58,320 nt of DNA. It comes from UBA3064 sp023258775. GTDB taxonomy: Bacteria; Pseudomonadota; Gammaproteobacteria; Burkholderiales; Burkholderiaceae_E. The notes under the pieces are model-generated. The model saw nothing but the letters and a program-made list of their open reading frames with translations. It was not told where the DNA came from and searched no databases. Made by a program: the position numbers and the translations under genes. Positions 7,568-16,247 of the stretch are shown in pieces. Every line of letters starts with the position of its first letter. Position 1 is the stretch's first letter. Where the stretch lies: contig JBIKXS010000019.1 in NCBI GenBank assembly GCA_044355655.1, positions 1 to 58,320 of the forward strand, given 5' to 3'.

Positions 7568-8147
7568 GCTTGCCCTAACGGGCTCGCCTCAGTTGTATCG
7601 TCATAGTTTTGAGATTTTCGGCTTGAAGCCCCAGTTTGAGCTTGATAAGTCACAACTCACTGAGCGGTTCCATCAGCTGATGCATGCCGTGCACCCCGAT
7701 CGTCATGCTGGCGCAAGCGACGCGGAGCGCAGACAAGCTATGCAGTGGGCAAGTCGAGTCAATCAGGCATACCGCGAGTTGCTCAAGCCTTTGTTGCGAG
7801 CCAAGTTACTCTGCGAGATTGCTGCTGCGGCTCCCGTTGATCTTTTGAAAACGGCGATGCCAGCAAGCTTCTTAATGCAGCAAATGCAATGGCGCGAGGA
7901 TCTCGAAGCGATCGCTGAACATGTTGACCGCCTCAATGAGCTCGATTTGCTTGAATCAAGGCTCAAGCAAACCGAGCAGGAGCTTGCCGCTCAATTCGCT
8001 CAAATCTCCTTAGCATTTGACAAACCAGATGGACGCGAGCGTGCAACGCTTGCTGCCGACCTGCTCAGGCAGTGGATGTTTATTGAAAAGTTTCTCGATG
8101 ATATTGAACAACAGCGCATGCAATGGCTGGAGGTTCTGCCAAGCTAA
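7548..8147 (+). CDS. hscB: Fe-S assembly co-chaperone HscB
   Basis: The J-domain co-chaperone that binds IscU and stimulates HscA ATPase. The HPD motif is at 49-51 (VHPDRHA), and the C-terminal half (about 100-190) is the helical HscB oligomerisation/IscU-binding domain. The start used is a GTG at 7548 overlapping iscA by 20 bp. It gives 199 residues, about 25 more than E. coli HscB, so a start a little further in (a TTG near 7593) is possible, although no ATG fits. It is followed after 9 bp by hscA. Confidence 0.93.
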   Translation: MNHSISELALTGSPQLYRHSFEIFGLKPQFELDKSQLTERFHQLMHAVHPDRHAGASDAERRQAMQWASRVNQAYRELLKPLLRAKLLCEIAAAAPVDLLKTAMPASFLMQQMQWREDLEAIAEHVDRLNELDLLESRLKQTEQELAAQFAQISLAFDKPDGRERATLAADLLRQWMFIEKFLDDIEQQRMQWLEVLPS

Positions 8148-8156
8148 CGAGGTGTC

Positions 8157-10013
8157 ATGGCGCTGCTGCAAATTTCAGAACCTGGAGAAAGTCCAGATCC
8201 GCATCAGCTTAAACGTGCGGTTGGTATCGACCTCGGTACCACGCATTCGCTGATCGCTACCGTGCGTTCGGGCATTGCGCAGTGCTTAAGCGACCATGAC
8301 GGCGAAGTGTTGCTACCTTCGGCCGTGCAATATCACAAAGACTTCACGGTTAGTCTAGGCCGTAAAGTGATTGAGCGACGATCGATCGATCCACTGAATT
8401 GCTTGCTTTCCTTTAAACGCTGGATGGGACGCGGCCACAAGGATGTTGATCGCAGCGCAAGTCCTTATCGATTCATTGAACGCGATGGGTTAGTCACAAT
8501 TGAGACTGCAGCCGGACCGAAGACTGCTGTTGAAATGTCCGCCGAAGTGCTTCGTGCGCTTGCGTTGCGTGCCCAAGAGTCACTCGGCGGAGAACTAGAC
8601 GGTGCGGTTATTACTGTACCCGCCTACTTTGACGATGCCCAACGTCAGGCAACAAAAGACGCTGCTACGCTTGCAGGCATCAAAGTGCTGCGACTGTTGA
8701 ATGAACCGACCGCTGCTGCGATTGCCTACGGCCTTGACCAGGGCGAAGAGGGTTTGTTTTTGGTCTATGACCTTGGCGGTGGCACCTTTGATGTGTCCTT
8801 GTTGCGTTTTAGCCGGGGTGTCTTTGAAGTGCTATCAACAGGGGGCGATTCTGCACTCGGTGGCGATGATTTCGATGCTCGAATCGTACAGGCCTGGCTA
8901 AGCGATGCAGGTCTTTCGATGGACACGCTTGAGCCCTCACAACGACATCAATGGTTGATGCTTGCTAAGCAGGCCAAAGAGCAACTAACTGAAAAGGAAG
9001 CAGTCTCCTTGGAAGGGCCTGCCGGTATTCAATATTTAGACCGATCGAGATTTGAATCGATTACAAAATCCCTGCTTGATAAAACCCTTGTCGTACTGCG
9101 TCGTGCCTTGCGAGATGCATCGGTCGACCCTGGTGAACTAAGTGCTGCGATTTTGGTGGGCGGTGCAACAAGAATGCCGCAGATTCGGCGAGCGATTGAG
9201 TCTCTACTCGAATGCCCTGTTTATAGTCATTTGAATCCTGATGAGGTTGTGGCGATTGGTGCAGCACTTCAGGCGAATTTGCTACTTGGTCAGCGTAGCG
9301 CTAGCGATGATTGGCTTTTGCTCGATGTGATCCCTTTGTCGCTAGGCATCGAGACAATGGGTGGACTGATCGAAAAGATAATTCCGCGAAATACAACGAT
9401 CCCGGTTAGTCGTGCGCAAGAATTTACTACCTTTAAGGATGGCCAAACTGCTATGTCGCTTCACGTGGTGCAAGGCGAACGCGAACTCGTCACCGACTGT
9501 CGTTCTCTTGCACGGTTTGAACTTCGCGGTCTGCCGCCTTTAAGTGCTGGCGCTGCGCGGATACGCGTCAACTTTCAGGTCGATGCCGATGGACTGCTTT
9601 CTGTATCCGCACAAGAGCTAAGCAGTGGTGTTCATGCCTCAACTGTCGTCAAACCCTCCTATGGATTGGGTGATGAAGAGATAACGCGTATGCTTCGCGA
9701 CGGGGTTGACCACGCTAACTTGGATATGCAATTAAGAGCACTCAAAGAGCAGCAGGTTGAAGCTGACCGCATGCTTCTTGCCGTGGAGGCAGCGCTTGAG
9801 GCTGACGCATCTTTGCTCAGCGCCGAAGAGCAGCATGCCATCCGTTGCGCGATGGATCGACTACGAAGTCTTGCCGCCCAATCCGATCATCATGCGATTC
9901 GTCATGCGATCCATGCGCTTTCCCATCAGACGGACAATTTTGCATCGCTGAGAATGAATCGCGCAGTCTCCCAGGCATTGAGCGGACGCAGGGTCGACGA
10001 GCTGGCATCATAG
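8157..10013 (+). CDS. hscA: Fe-S assembly chaperone HscA
   Basis: A DnaK-like ATPase specialised for IscU, recognising LPPVK and driving cluster release. The protein has 618 residues (E. coli 616). Seen: GIDLGTTHSL near 23-32 (phosphate 1), the NEPTAAAIAYG segment, YDLGGGTFDVS (phosphate 2), VGGATRMP (adenosine), and a substrate-binding domain starting near 385 (DVIPLSLGIETMGG) with a helical lid. CGAGG sits just before the ATG. It is co-directional with hscB and fdx; the 50-bp gap to fdx is the only loose joint in the downstream half. Confidence 0.97.
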   Translation: MALLQISEPGESPDPHQLKRAVGIDLGTTHSLIATVRSGIAQCLSDHDGEVLLPSAVQYHKDFTVSLGRKVIERRSIDPLNCLLSFKRWMGRGHKDVDRSASPYRFIERDGLVTIETAAGPKTAVEMSAEVLRALALRAQESLGGELDGAVITVPAYFDDAQRQATKDAATLAGIKVLRLLNEPTAAAIAYGLDQGEEGLFLVYDLGGGTFDVSLLRFSRGVFEVLSTGGDSALGGDDFDARIVQAWLSDAGLSMDTLEPSQRHQWLMLAKQAKEQLTEKEAVSLEGPAGIQYLDRSRFESITKSLLDKTLVVLRRALRDASVDPGELSAAILVGGATRMPQIRRAIESLLECPVYSHLNPDEVVAIGAALQANLLLGQRSASDDWLLLDVIPLSLGIETMGGLIEKIIPRNTTIPVSRAQEFTTFKDGQTAMSLHVVQGERELVTDCRSLARFELRGLPPLSAGAARIRVNFQVDADGLLSVSAQELSSGVHASTVVKPSYGLGDEEITRMLRDGVDHANLDMQLRALKEQQVEADRMLLAVEAALEADASLLSAEEQHAIRCAMDRLRSLAAQSDHHAIRHAIHALSHQTDNFASLRMNRAVSQALSGRRVDELAS

Positions 10014-10063
10014 ATTTTGTTACAGATGGTTTTGTGAACTGTTTTTGATGACGAGGTTTCTGA

Positions 10064-10402
10064 ATGCCGCGTATTGAGGTCCTACCCCACGAAAGCCTTT
10101 GTCCTGAAGGTAAGTTGATTGACGCTGTATCAGGTGCAAATCTTGCGCAGGTCTTGCTTGATGTCGGCATTGATCTCGAACATGCCTGTGGGCTTGTGTG
10201 TGCCTGTACCACCTGCCATGTCATTGTGAAGCAGGGCTTTCAATCGCTAAACCTGGCAAGCGACCAGGAAGACGACATGCTCGACCGTGCATGGGGTTTG
10301 ACCCCACGCTCGAGACTATCCTGTCAGGTCCAAGTTGGAAGCGAGCCGCTACAGATTGAATTACCAAAATACACCATTAACCATGCACGCGAGGAAGGCT
10401 AA
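10064..10402 (+). CDS. fdx: [2Fe-2S] ferredoxin of the ISC system
   Basis: An adrenodoxin-type ferredoxin that supplies electrons to cluster assembly. The protein has 112 residues. The cluster ligands are C42, C48, C51 and C87, in ACGLVCACTTC and LSCQVQ, matching E. coli Fdx in number and spacing, including the extra non-ligand cysteine C46. The stop codon overlaps the iscX start by one base (TAATG), indicating coupled translation. Confidence 0.96.
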   Translation: MPRIEVLPHESLCPEGKLIDAVSGANLAQVLLDVGIDLEHACGLVCACTTCHVIVKQGFQSLNLASDQEDDMLDRAWGLTPRSRLSCQVQVGSEPLQIELPKYTINHAREEG

Positions 10403-10593
10403 TGAAGTGGACTGATGTGTTGGAGCTAGCGATTGCACTTTCGGAGACCCACCCGACCATCGATCCGAAAACGATTCGGTTTACAGATTTACATCGATGG
10501 GTCATCGAATTACCTGGCTTTAGTGATGATCCCAAGCGAAGTGGGGAAAAAATTCTTGAAGCGATCCAACAGGCTTGGATTGACGAACTTTAA
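10402..10593 (+). CDS. iscX: Fe-S assembly protein IscX
   Basis: A small acidic IscX/YfhJ protein of 63 residues (E. coli 66) that binds IscS and may modulate desulfurase activity or deliver iron. The family pattern is clear: MKWTDVLELAIAL at the start, IDPKTIRFTDLHRWV in the middle and GEKILEAIQQAWIDEL at the end. It closes the isc cluster. Its stop codon overlaps tail-to-tail with the stop of lysS in the four bases TTAA (10590-10593), so no terminator can fit between the convergent genes. Confidence 0.94.
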   Translation: MKWTDVLELAIALSETHPTIDPKTIRFTDLHRWVIELPGFSDDPKRSGEKILEAIQQAWIDEL

Positions 10594-12110
10594 GCGCCAA
10601 AGTGTTCTTCGCGTTTTAACGCCGGAAATAGTATAACGTCACGAATATTTGCTCGGTCCGTGAGTAGCATGCATAGGCGATCAATGCCGATACCGCAACC
10701 CCCGGTTGGCGGCATCCCATACTCAAGTGCTCGAACATAGTCGGCGTCGTAAAACATCGCCTCTTCATCACCTGCATCCTTGGCAGCGGCTTGCGCGTGA
10801 AACCTTGCAGCCTGGTCCTCAGGGTCATTGAGCTCTGAAAAGCCATTTGCGATTTCGCGTCCAGTAATAAAGAGCTCGAATCTTTCTGTAATTAATGGAT
10901 TGCTATCTGAGGCGCGGGCAAGCGGCGAAACTTCGACCGGATAGTCCACAATAAAGGTTGGCTGCCATAGTTTGCTTTCGGCACATGCTTCAAACAAAGC
11001 AAGTTGGAGGCTGCCAAGTCCGGCGTGTCGGCGTCCCGGTGCATCGAGGTCTTCGCCAAGCCTGCGCAATTCAGCCGTGATAAATGCGCTATCGCTTAGC
11101 TGTTCGACTGACCATTGAGGATGCTCGTTCCGTATTGCCTCGACCATGGTCAGGCGAGCAAAGCGGCCTTCGAGGTCGACGATTTGCCCTTGATAGGTGA
11201 GCTTTGCGCTGCCGCAAACTGCGATTGCCGTCTCACGAAGTAGTTGCTCCGTGAAATCCATGAGCCAGCGATAATCGGTGTAGGCTGCGTAAAACTCCAT
11301 CATCGTGAATTCAGGGTTATGACGTGGACTGATGCCTTCATTACGAAAATTGCGATTAATTTCGAAAACACGTTCAAAACCACCGACGATCAAACGCTTC
11401 AAATAAAGTTCAGGAGCGATGCGCAAATACATATCCTGAGCAAGCGAATTATGGTGGGTCACAAAAGGTTTGGCACTTGCACCGCCTGGGATGGGATGCA
11501 TCATCGGTGTTTCAACTTCTAAGAACCCGGCCTCATGCATCAGTTGTCGCAGTGTTGTCGTGATATGCGATCGCTTCAAAAAAGTCTCTCGACTTTCCTG
11601 ATTCATGATGAGGTCAACATAGCGCTGCCGATAGCGGATTTCCTGGTCGGCAAGTCCGTGAAATTTATCCGGAAGCGGTCTCAAGGACTTCGTAGCGAGA
11701 CGCAGCGCTGAGGCCCGAATTGAAAGTTCACCCTTCATGGTTTTAAATAAAACGCCCTCAACCCAGACTATGTCGCCGATATCCCAGTGCTTGAAAGCCT
11801 CGTGTGTATCAACACCTACGCCTTCATCGTTCAAGTAAATCTGGATCCGCCCGCTTGCGTCTTGCAATGTTGCAAAACTCGCCTTGCCCTGCACCCGCTT
11901 TAACATCATGCGACCTGCGATCGAAACCGTTTGATTAATCGTTTCAAGCGATTCACGCGTCTCCGAATCATAACGTTCTAGAATAGATTTAGCGCGGTGA
12001 CTGGGTCTCAGATCATTGGGAAAAACAGCCTTTGCAGCTTTGCGTAAGGTCGTGAGCTTTTCACGGCGCTCTGCAATCAAATGGTTCTCGTCAAGCGGCA
12101 GATCGTTCAT
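10590..12110 (-). CDS. lysS: Lysyl-tRNA synthetase, class II
   Basis: Charges tRNA-Lys with lysine in the cytoplasm. The protein has 506 residues (E. coli 505). The N-terminal OB-fold anticodon-binding domain covers roughly 60-160. Class II motif 2 is seen as FRNEGISPRHNPEFTMMEFY and motif 3 as GGCGIGIDRLCMLLT near the C-terminus. The order recJ-prfB-lysS is the usual one, prfB ending three bases before the lysS start, so the two are probably co-transcribed as in E. coli. Confidence 0.97.
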   Translation of the reverse strand: MNDLPLDENHLIAERREKLTTLRKAAKAVFPNDLRPSHRAKSILERYDSETRESLETINQTVSIAGRMMLKRVQGKASFATLQDASGRIQIYLNDEGVGVDTHEAFKHWDIGDIVWVEGVLFKTMKGELSIRASALRLATKSLRPLPDKFHGLADQEIRYRQRYVDLIMNQESRETFLKRSHITTTLRQLMHEAGFLEVETPMMHPIPGGASAKPFVTHHNSLAQDMYLRIAPELYLKRLIVGGFERVFEINRNFRNEGISPRHNPEFTMMEFYAAYTDYRWLMDFTEQLLRETAIAVCGSAKLTYQGQIVDLEGRFARLTMVEAIRNEHPQWSVEQLSDSAFITAELRRLGEDLDAPGRRHAGLGSLQLALFEACAESKLWQPTFIVDYPVEVSPLARASDSNPLITERFELFITGREIANGFSELNDPEDQAARFHAQAAAKDAGDEEAMFYDADYVRALEYGMPPTGGCGIGIDRLCMLLTDRANIRDVILFPALKREEHFGA

Positions 12111-12113
12111 GAT

Positions 12114-13224
12114 TTAAACACCCATTTTCAGGCTAGCTTGGATGAATGCGTCTAGGTCGCCGTCCAAGACCACTTTGGTATTACTCGTTTCGAAATTAGT
12201 TCTCAAGTCCTTGATCCGGGATTGGTCTAAAACATAGGATCTGATTTGGTGGCCCCAGCCGATATCAGTTTTGCTCGCTTCGACCTTATCTTGTTCGGCA
12301 CGGCGCTTGCGCATTTCAAGCTCAAAGAGCCTGGCACGCAGCATGTTCATGGCTTCATCCTTGTTTCGATGCTGGCTTCGGTCGTTCTGGCACTGCACGA
12401 CGATATTGGTGGGCAAGTGGGTGATACGTACTGCTGATTCTGTTTTGTTGACGTGCTGACCGCCTGCGCCTGAAGCTCGGAATACATCAATCCTAAGGTC
12501 TGCAGGATTAATATCGATCTGAATCGAATCATCGACCTCGGGATACACATAAACGGATGCAAAGGAAGTATGGCGGCCGTTGTTACTATCAAAGGGTGAC
12601 TTTCTAACGAGGCGGTGAATTCCCGTTTCGCTGCGCAAGTAGCCGTAGGCATACTCCCCGCTCACCTTGATGGTGCAGCCCTTAATACCAGCGGTGTCGC
12701 CTTCTGTTTCCTCAAGAAGTTCCGATTGAAAGCCCTTGCGTTCGCAATAACGCAAGTACTGGCGCTGTAGCATCTGCGCCCAGTCTTGTGCCTCTGTTCC
12801 GCCTGCGCCAGACTGTATTTCTAAAAAACAATCGCTAGGATCGGCCGGATTTGAAAACATTCTGCGAAATTCAAGGCCTTCAACCGAAGCAAGCAGGCTT
12901 GATGTGTCCTGCTCAACCGCGATAAAGGTGTCAACATCGTCCTCCGCCTGGGCCATCTCGAAAAGTTCACCAGCATCTTGAAGTCCTTGCTCAATCTGAT
13001 CAATGCCAAGGACCACTGCGTCGAGCGTTTTTTTTTCTTTGCCTAATGACTGAGCATTTTCTGGATCGTTCCAAATATCCGGGGCTTCAAGGGCTGCATT
13101 AACAATTTCTAGCCGATTTTTCTTTTCTTCGTAGTCAAAGATACCCCCGTAGCTCGTTGACTCGCTCTCTGAGGTCCTTGATGAGTGCATCTAGGGCGTT
13201 TAGGCGTTCAGCTTCGATGCTCAC
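12114..13224 (-). CDS. prfB: Peptide chain release factor 2, programmed +1 frameshift
   Basis: RF2 recognises UGA and UAA stop codons and triggers peptide release. The main frame begins at D19 of an apparent ATG frame at 13190, but the true protein starts at a GTG at 13224 in another frame. After 29 codons ending ...RGYL it meets an in-frame TGA (13137-13135) and shifts +1 into DYEEKKNRL. The total is about 369 residues (E. coli 365). SPF (stop recognition) and GGQ (in GAGGQHVNKTESAVR) motifs are both present. It is upstream of lysS and probably in one transcript with it. Confidence 0.95.
13134..13149 (-). other. prfB autoregulatory frameshift site
   Basis: On the minus strand GGGGG (13148-13144) acts as an internal Shine-Dalgarno, then TAT, CTT, TGA, C. 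The CTT slippery codon and TGAC context match the E. coli RF2 site. Low RF2 lets the ribosome pause at UGA and slip forward, so RF2 controls its own synthesis. Confidence 0.93.
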
Positions 13225-13280
13225 TTATATGTCCTTGGTCTAGTTCGCTGGAAAATCTTCGAAAGGAGGCTGCAGTCAGG

Positions 13281-13408
13281 GCCGCTAAAAGGTCTTTCAC
13301 TTAGAGCTGCTGGAAAGCGTACGTCACTTAGAGCTGCTGAAAAAGGTACGTCATTTAGAACTGCTGAAAAAAGGATTTCACTTCGTAGTGCTGAAAACCG
13401 TGGATAGC
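13281..13408. repeat. 27-bp tandem repeat between recJ and prfB
   Basis: Units run 13281-13308 (28 bp, one insertion), 13309-13335, 13336-13362, 13363-13389 and a partial 13390-13408. The shared core is GCTGAAAAAGGTACG followed by TCACTTAGAGCT. Middle units differ from each other by only a few bases and the outer ones more. It fills the space after the recJ stop (13415), upstream of prfB. No protein or known RNA is suggested. Confidence 0.88.
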
Positions 13409-13414
13409 GGCTAA

Positions 13415-15115
13415 TTATAGTGCTTCGACATGCTCAAGTACGCACTGCAGGTTTTGTCGTCCCTGCCATCGATTGATCTGTAAACGATAGGCTGCACGAA
13501 TCTTGCGCTCGAAAGGCTCGCGTCGTCCAAAGGCGATGCCATCGAGCTTATAGCCCTGGGCACCTAGCAAGCGGACCTTGAGGTGCTTGTCTGCAAGCGA
13601 TTGCTGATCAATCACTTCGAACTGATCCTGGAATAATGGGGCAGGAAATCCCTGACCCCAGATAGCGTCGTGAATACTTTGAATCCAGTCCTGACGCAGC
13701 CAACTCGGTTCAAGCGAACCGTCGGTCCAGATAACAGGCTGCAGTTGCTCTGGGTCGGCTAGCCTGGAAACAGCTTTGGCAAAAAGTATCTCGAAATCTT
13801 TAAGCGAAGCTCGCCAGATTGAAAAACCTGCGGCCATCGCATGACCGCCAAAACGTACGAGGGTTGGCGGTGATTGCTTGCTTACCCAATCGAGTGCATC
13901 GCGAAGATGTAGACCGGGGATCGACCGGCCCGAGCCGCGCAGCATGCGGGCATCGGTCGATGGGGCAAGCGCAAGCGTGGGGCGGTGAAACTGGTCCTTT
14001 AGTTTCGAGGCCAGCAAACCTACAATCCCCTCATGCCAGGAGTCGCTGAAGACGACAATACTTGGCCCATCGGTACCAACGATGGGCAATGCCTCAAGCG
14101 CTTGTTGTTGCATGTCCGCTTGCATACTTTGTCGTTCGCGATTGATAGCATCAAGCTCACGGGCAAGTTGCTCTGCCTGCACGGCATCGTCAGTCAGCAG
14201 ACATTCGATGCCAAGACTTATATCTTTTAGGCGTCCAGCAGCATTAATGCGTGGACCGATAGCAAAGCCTAGGTCAGCGACTTCAAGTTGCGGGGCATGT
14301 CGTCCTGCAAGGCTAATCAAGGCCTTGATCCCAGCTTGCGATTTTCCCTGCCTGATTCGCTGCAGGCCAGCGTTGATAAGGGCGCGATTATTGCGATCAA
14401 GTTTTACCAGATCAGCGACGGTACCAAGTGCAACGAGATCGAGTAGGTGTTGCAGTCCTGCCTGGGCTGCAAGATGTTGAGGACATTGATCTCGAAATCG
14501 TCGTCTCAGGGCAAGCAATACATAAAACATAACGCCAACACCGGCCAGATGCTTACTGGGAAACCGGCAGTGGCTTTGGTTGGGATTAACAATCACTTTG
14601 GCCGCTGGCAGGGATTCGCCAGGTAAATGATGATCAGTCACTAGCACGGGCAGGCCGAAAGCTGCGGCTGCTTCGATACCTTCGTGTGAAGCAATACCGT
14701 TATCGACGGTGATGAGCAGATTCGGTTTGCCGAGTCGCGGGTGCTTCATGGCAAGAGTAACGATGTCGGGCGTGAGGCCGTAGCCGTGCACACTTCGGTT
14801 GGGTACGAGATAGTCAACCTTAGCCTGCATCATCCGCAAGCCGCGAATTGCAACAGCACACGCAGTTGCACCATCACAGTCATAGTCCGCGACAACGAGT
14901 AACTTGTCGTTTCGCATGATCGAATCAAATAATAGATCGACTGCTGCTTCGATACCAGCAAGGCTGTCTGGTCGCAGCAAATCGTCAAGGCTTAGTTTTG
15001 TGTCTTCCGCTGATTGTAATTCTCGTGCAGCATACACCCGGGCCAGTATTGGGTTGAACCCCTGACCAAGCAGTGCTTGTTCAAGTTTTTGGTCCACATG
15101 TCGATTCCTCATCAT
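13415..15115 (-). CDS. recJ: Single-stranded-DNA-specific exonuclease RecJ
   Basis: A 5'-to-3' ssDNA exonuclease of the DHH phosphoesterase family, used in recombination, mismatch and base excision repair. The protein has 566 residues (E. coli 577). Metal-binding motifs VVADYDCDGATACA (motif I) and VTDHHLPGE (the DHH motif III) are visible, as is the DHHA1 GGHAMAAGFS segment near residue 425, followed by the C-terminal OB domain. The start has a second ATG one codon later. It lies in the minus-strand group unknown-recJ-prfB-lysS; after recJ a tandem repeat separates it from prfB. Confidence 0.95.
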   Translation of the reverse strand: MMRNRHVDQKLEQALLGQGFNPILARVYAARELQSAEDTKLSLDDLLRPDSLAGIEAAVDLLFDSIMRNDKLLVVADYDCDGATACAVAIRGLRMMQAKVDYLVPNRSVHGYGLTPDIVTLAMKHPRLGKPNLLITVDNGIASHEGIEAAAAFGLPVLVTDHHLPGESLPAAKVIVNPNQSHCRFPSKHLAGVGVMFYVLLALRRRFRDQCPQHLAAQAGLQHLLDLVALGTVADLVKLDRNNRALINAGLQRIRQGKSQAGIKALISLAGRHAPQLEVADLGFAIGPRINAAGRLKDISLGIECLLTDDAVQAEQLARELDAINRERQSMQADMQQQALEALPIVGTDGPSIVVFSDSWHEGIVGLLASKLKDQFHRPTLALAPSTDARMLRGSGRSIPGLHLRDALDWVSKQSPPTLVRFGGHAMAAGFSIWRASLKDFEILFAKAVSRLADPEQLQPVIWTDGSLEPSWLRQDWIQSIHDAIWGQGFPAPLFQDQFEVIDQQSLADKHLKVRLLGAQGYKLDGIAFGRREPFERKIRAAYRLQINRWQGRQNLQCVLEHVEAL

Positions 15116-15157
15116 GCTTGGTCTTGCCTCAGGATGAGCTTAGCCTACACGCCATGT

Positions 15158-16213
15158 TTATTTGCCGCCCAACCATCGCATCAAGCGATGGTGTAAGCGC
15201 ACTTTCTTTAATGCTCGCTGTTCGCGTACCACGCGATAGTGTTCCCAGGCATGGTCTGAACACACAAGCAACTCAAAAGCTTGCTCGGCTGGCGCAGTTG
15301 AAATCGCAGACTGCAGGGTTTGTAGGCCGTGATGGACGATTTCGGGCCTGAGTTGATCAGCTTCGAGCGACATGATCACTAACTCGCATGGCTGTTGATC
15401 CTCGGATTTATGCGTGTAACGTTCTAATCCTTTCACATAATCCTTTTGGCCCTTAAGTCTGAAACGACGCTTAACGATTTGGGGGCCAGGTCTTAGGGCA
15501 CCACCCAGCCAGAGCGCATTAACGGGTAGTAGGCCTTCCTGGGCACGGGCAGCGTTAACCGGGTGCTCGTACCAAATCATTTGAATCTCGTTTAGCACAC
15601 GCCGCCAGATCTTTGCAGCGCTTCCTTGGGCCAGATACTGCTCAACATTAAGTCCTTCAGCCATTGCAAGCGCACAGCCTTGAAGATCAAGCTTGCCCGT
15701 GTCGGTACTCAAAAGCCAGTGCATGGGGTCAAGACTCACCAGCGTGATGTTGGATCCAAACCATGTTGACCAGCTTGCGAGATCATCGTTGAGGCTTGCG
15801 AGTAATGCGTTGGCCTCGAGTTGGTTCAAATCCCTGTCCTTCAACGAGGAGACGCCAACATGGTCCAAACGTACATAAAAGTGACAAGGCGTTAACAACA
15901 GACCTTGCGGCGTTGCCCAAGCTGGATCGGTCAATCGTGTGCGATCGGATTCATGGGCATCGAGTTGCCAGCAGGACAAGCCATCCAAGGCAACCGGCTG
16001 CCAGCCTAGTTGATCGCAAAGCCAGTGTTCCAGGGCAAGCGTTCGGGGTGTAGCCGCAGGATCGCTCCAGCGACTGATCGATTCGCAATTTGCCAAGACT
16101 GCTTGCCAGGCCGATTCGATTTCAGGCCATTGCCTGCTTGGTAAGTAGCCATCCAAGACATAAATCCGGGGGGCGACGTCAGCCTTCAGCGGGGGTGGGG
16201 TACTCGGCTCCAT
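15158..16213 (-). CDS. Conserved protein of unknown function (Burkholderiales, next to recJ)
   Basis: About 351 residues, no signal peptide or membrane segment evident. The most distinctive stretch is IWYEHPVNAAR followed by LPVNALWLGG, a pattern I associate with Burkholderiales proteins annotated loosely as phosphoglycerate-mutase-like or regulatory; I see no catalytic motif that proves this. Two basic patches end the protein. The frame could start at 16249, but that ATG shares the bases CATG with the divergent lolC start; the ATG at 16213 (MEPSTPPPL) leaves room for promoters and is preferred. Downstream, recJ follows after about 40 bp. Confidence 0.6.
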   Translation of the reverse strand: MEPSTPPPLKADVAPRIYVLDGYLPSRQWPEIESAWQAVLANCESISRWSDPAATPRTLALEHWLCDQLGWQPVALDGLSCWQLDAHESDRTRLTDPAWATPQGLLLTPCHFYVRLDHVGVSSLKDRDLNQLEANALLASLNDDLASWSTWFGSNITLVSLDPMHWLLSTDTGKLDLQGCALAMAEGLNVEQYLAQGSAAKIWRRVLNEIQMIWYEHPVNAARAQEGLLPVNALWLGGALRPGPQIVKRRFRLKGQKDYVKGLERYTHKSEDQQPCELVIMSLEADQLRPEIVHHGLQTLQSAISTAPAEQAFELLVCSDHAWEHYRVVREQRALKKVRLHHRLMRWLGGK

Positions 16214-16247
16214 AAGCCACATTGTATGGCTGTGGCACACTCTTTCC

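Noticed and set aside
13191..13224. Treating prfB as starting at ATG 13190
   Set aside because: The upstream GTG frame with the CTT TGA slippery site and the conserved RF2 N-terminus shows that the true start is 13224.
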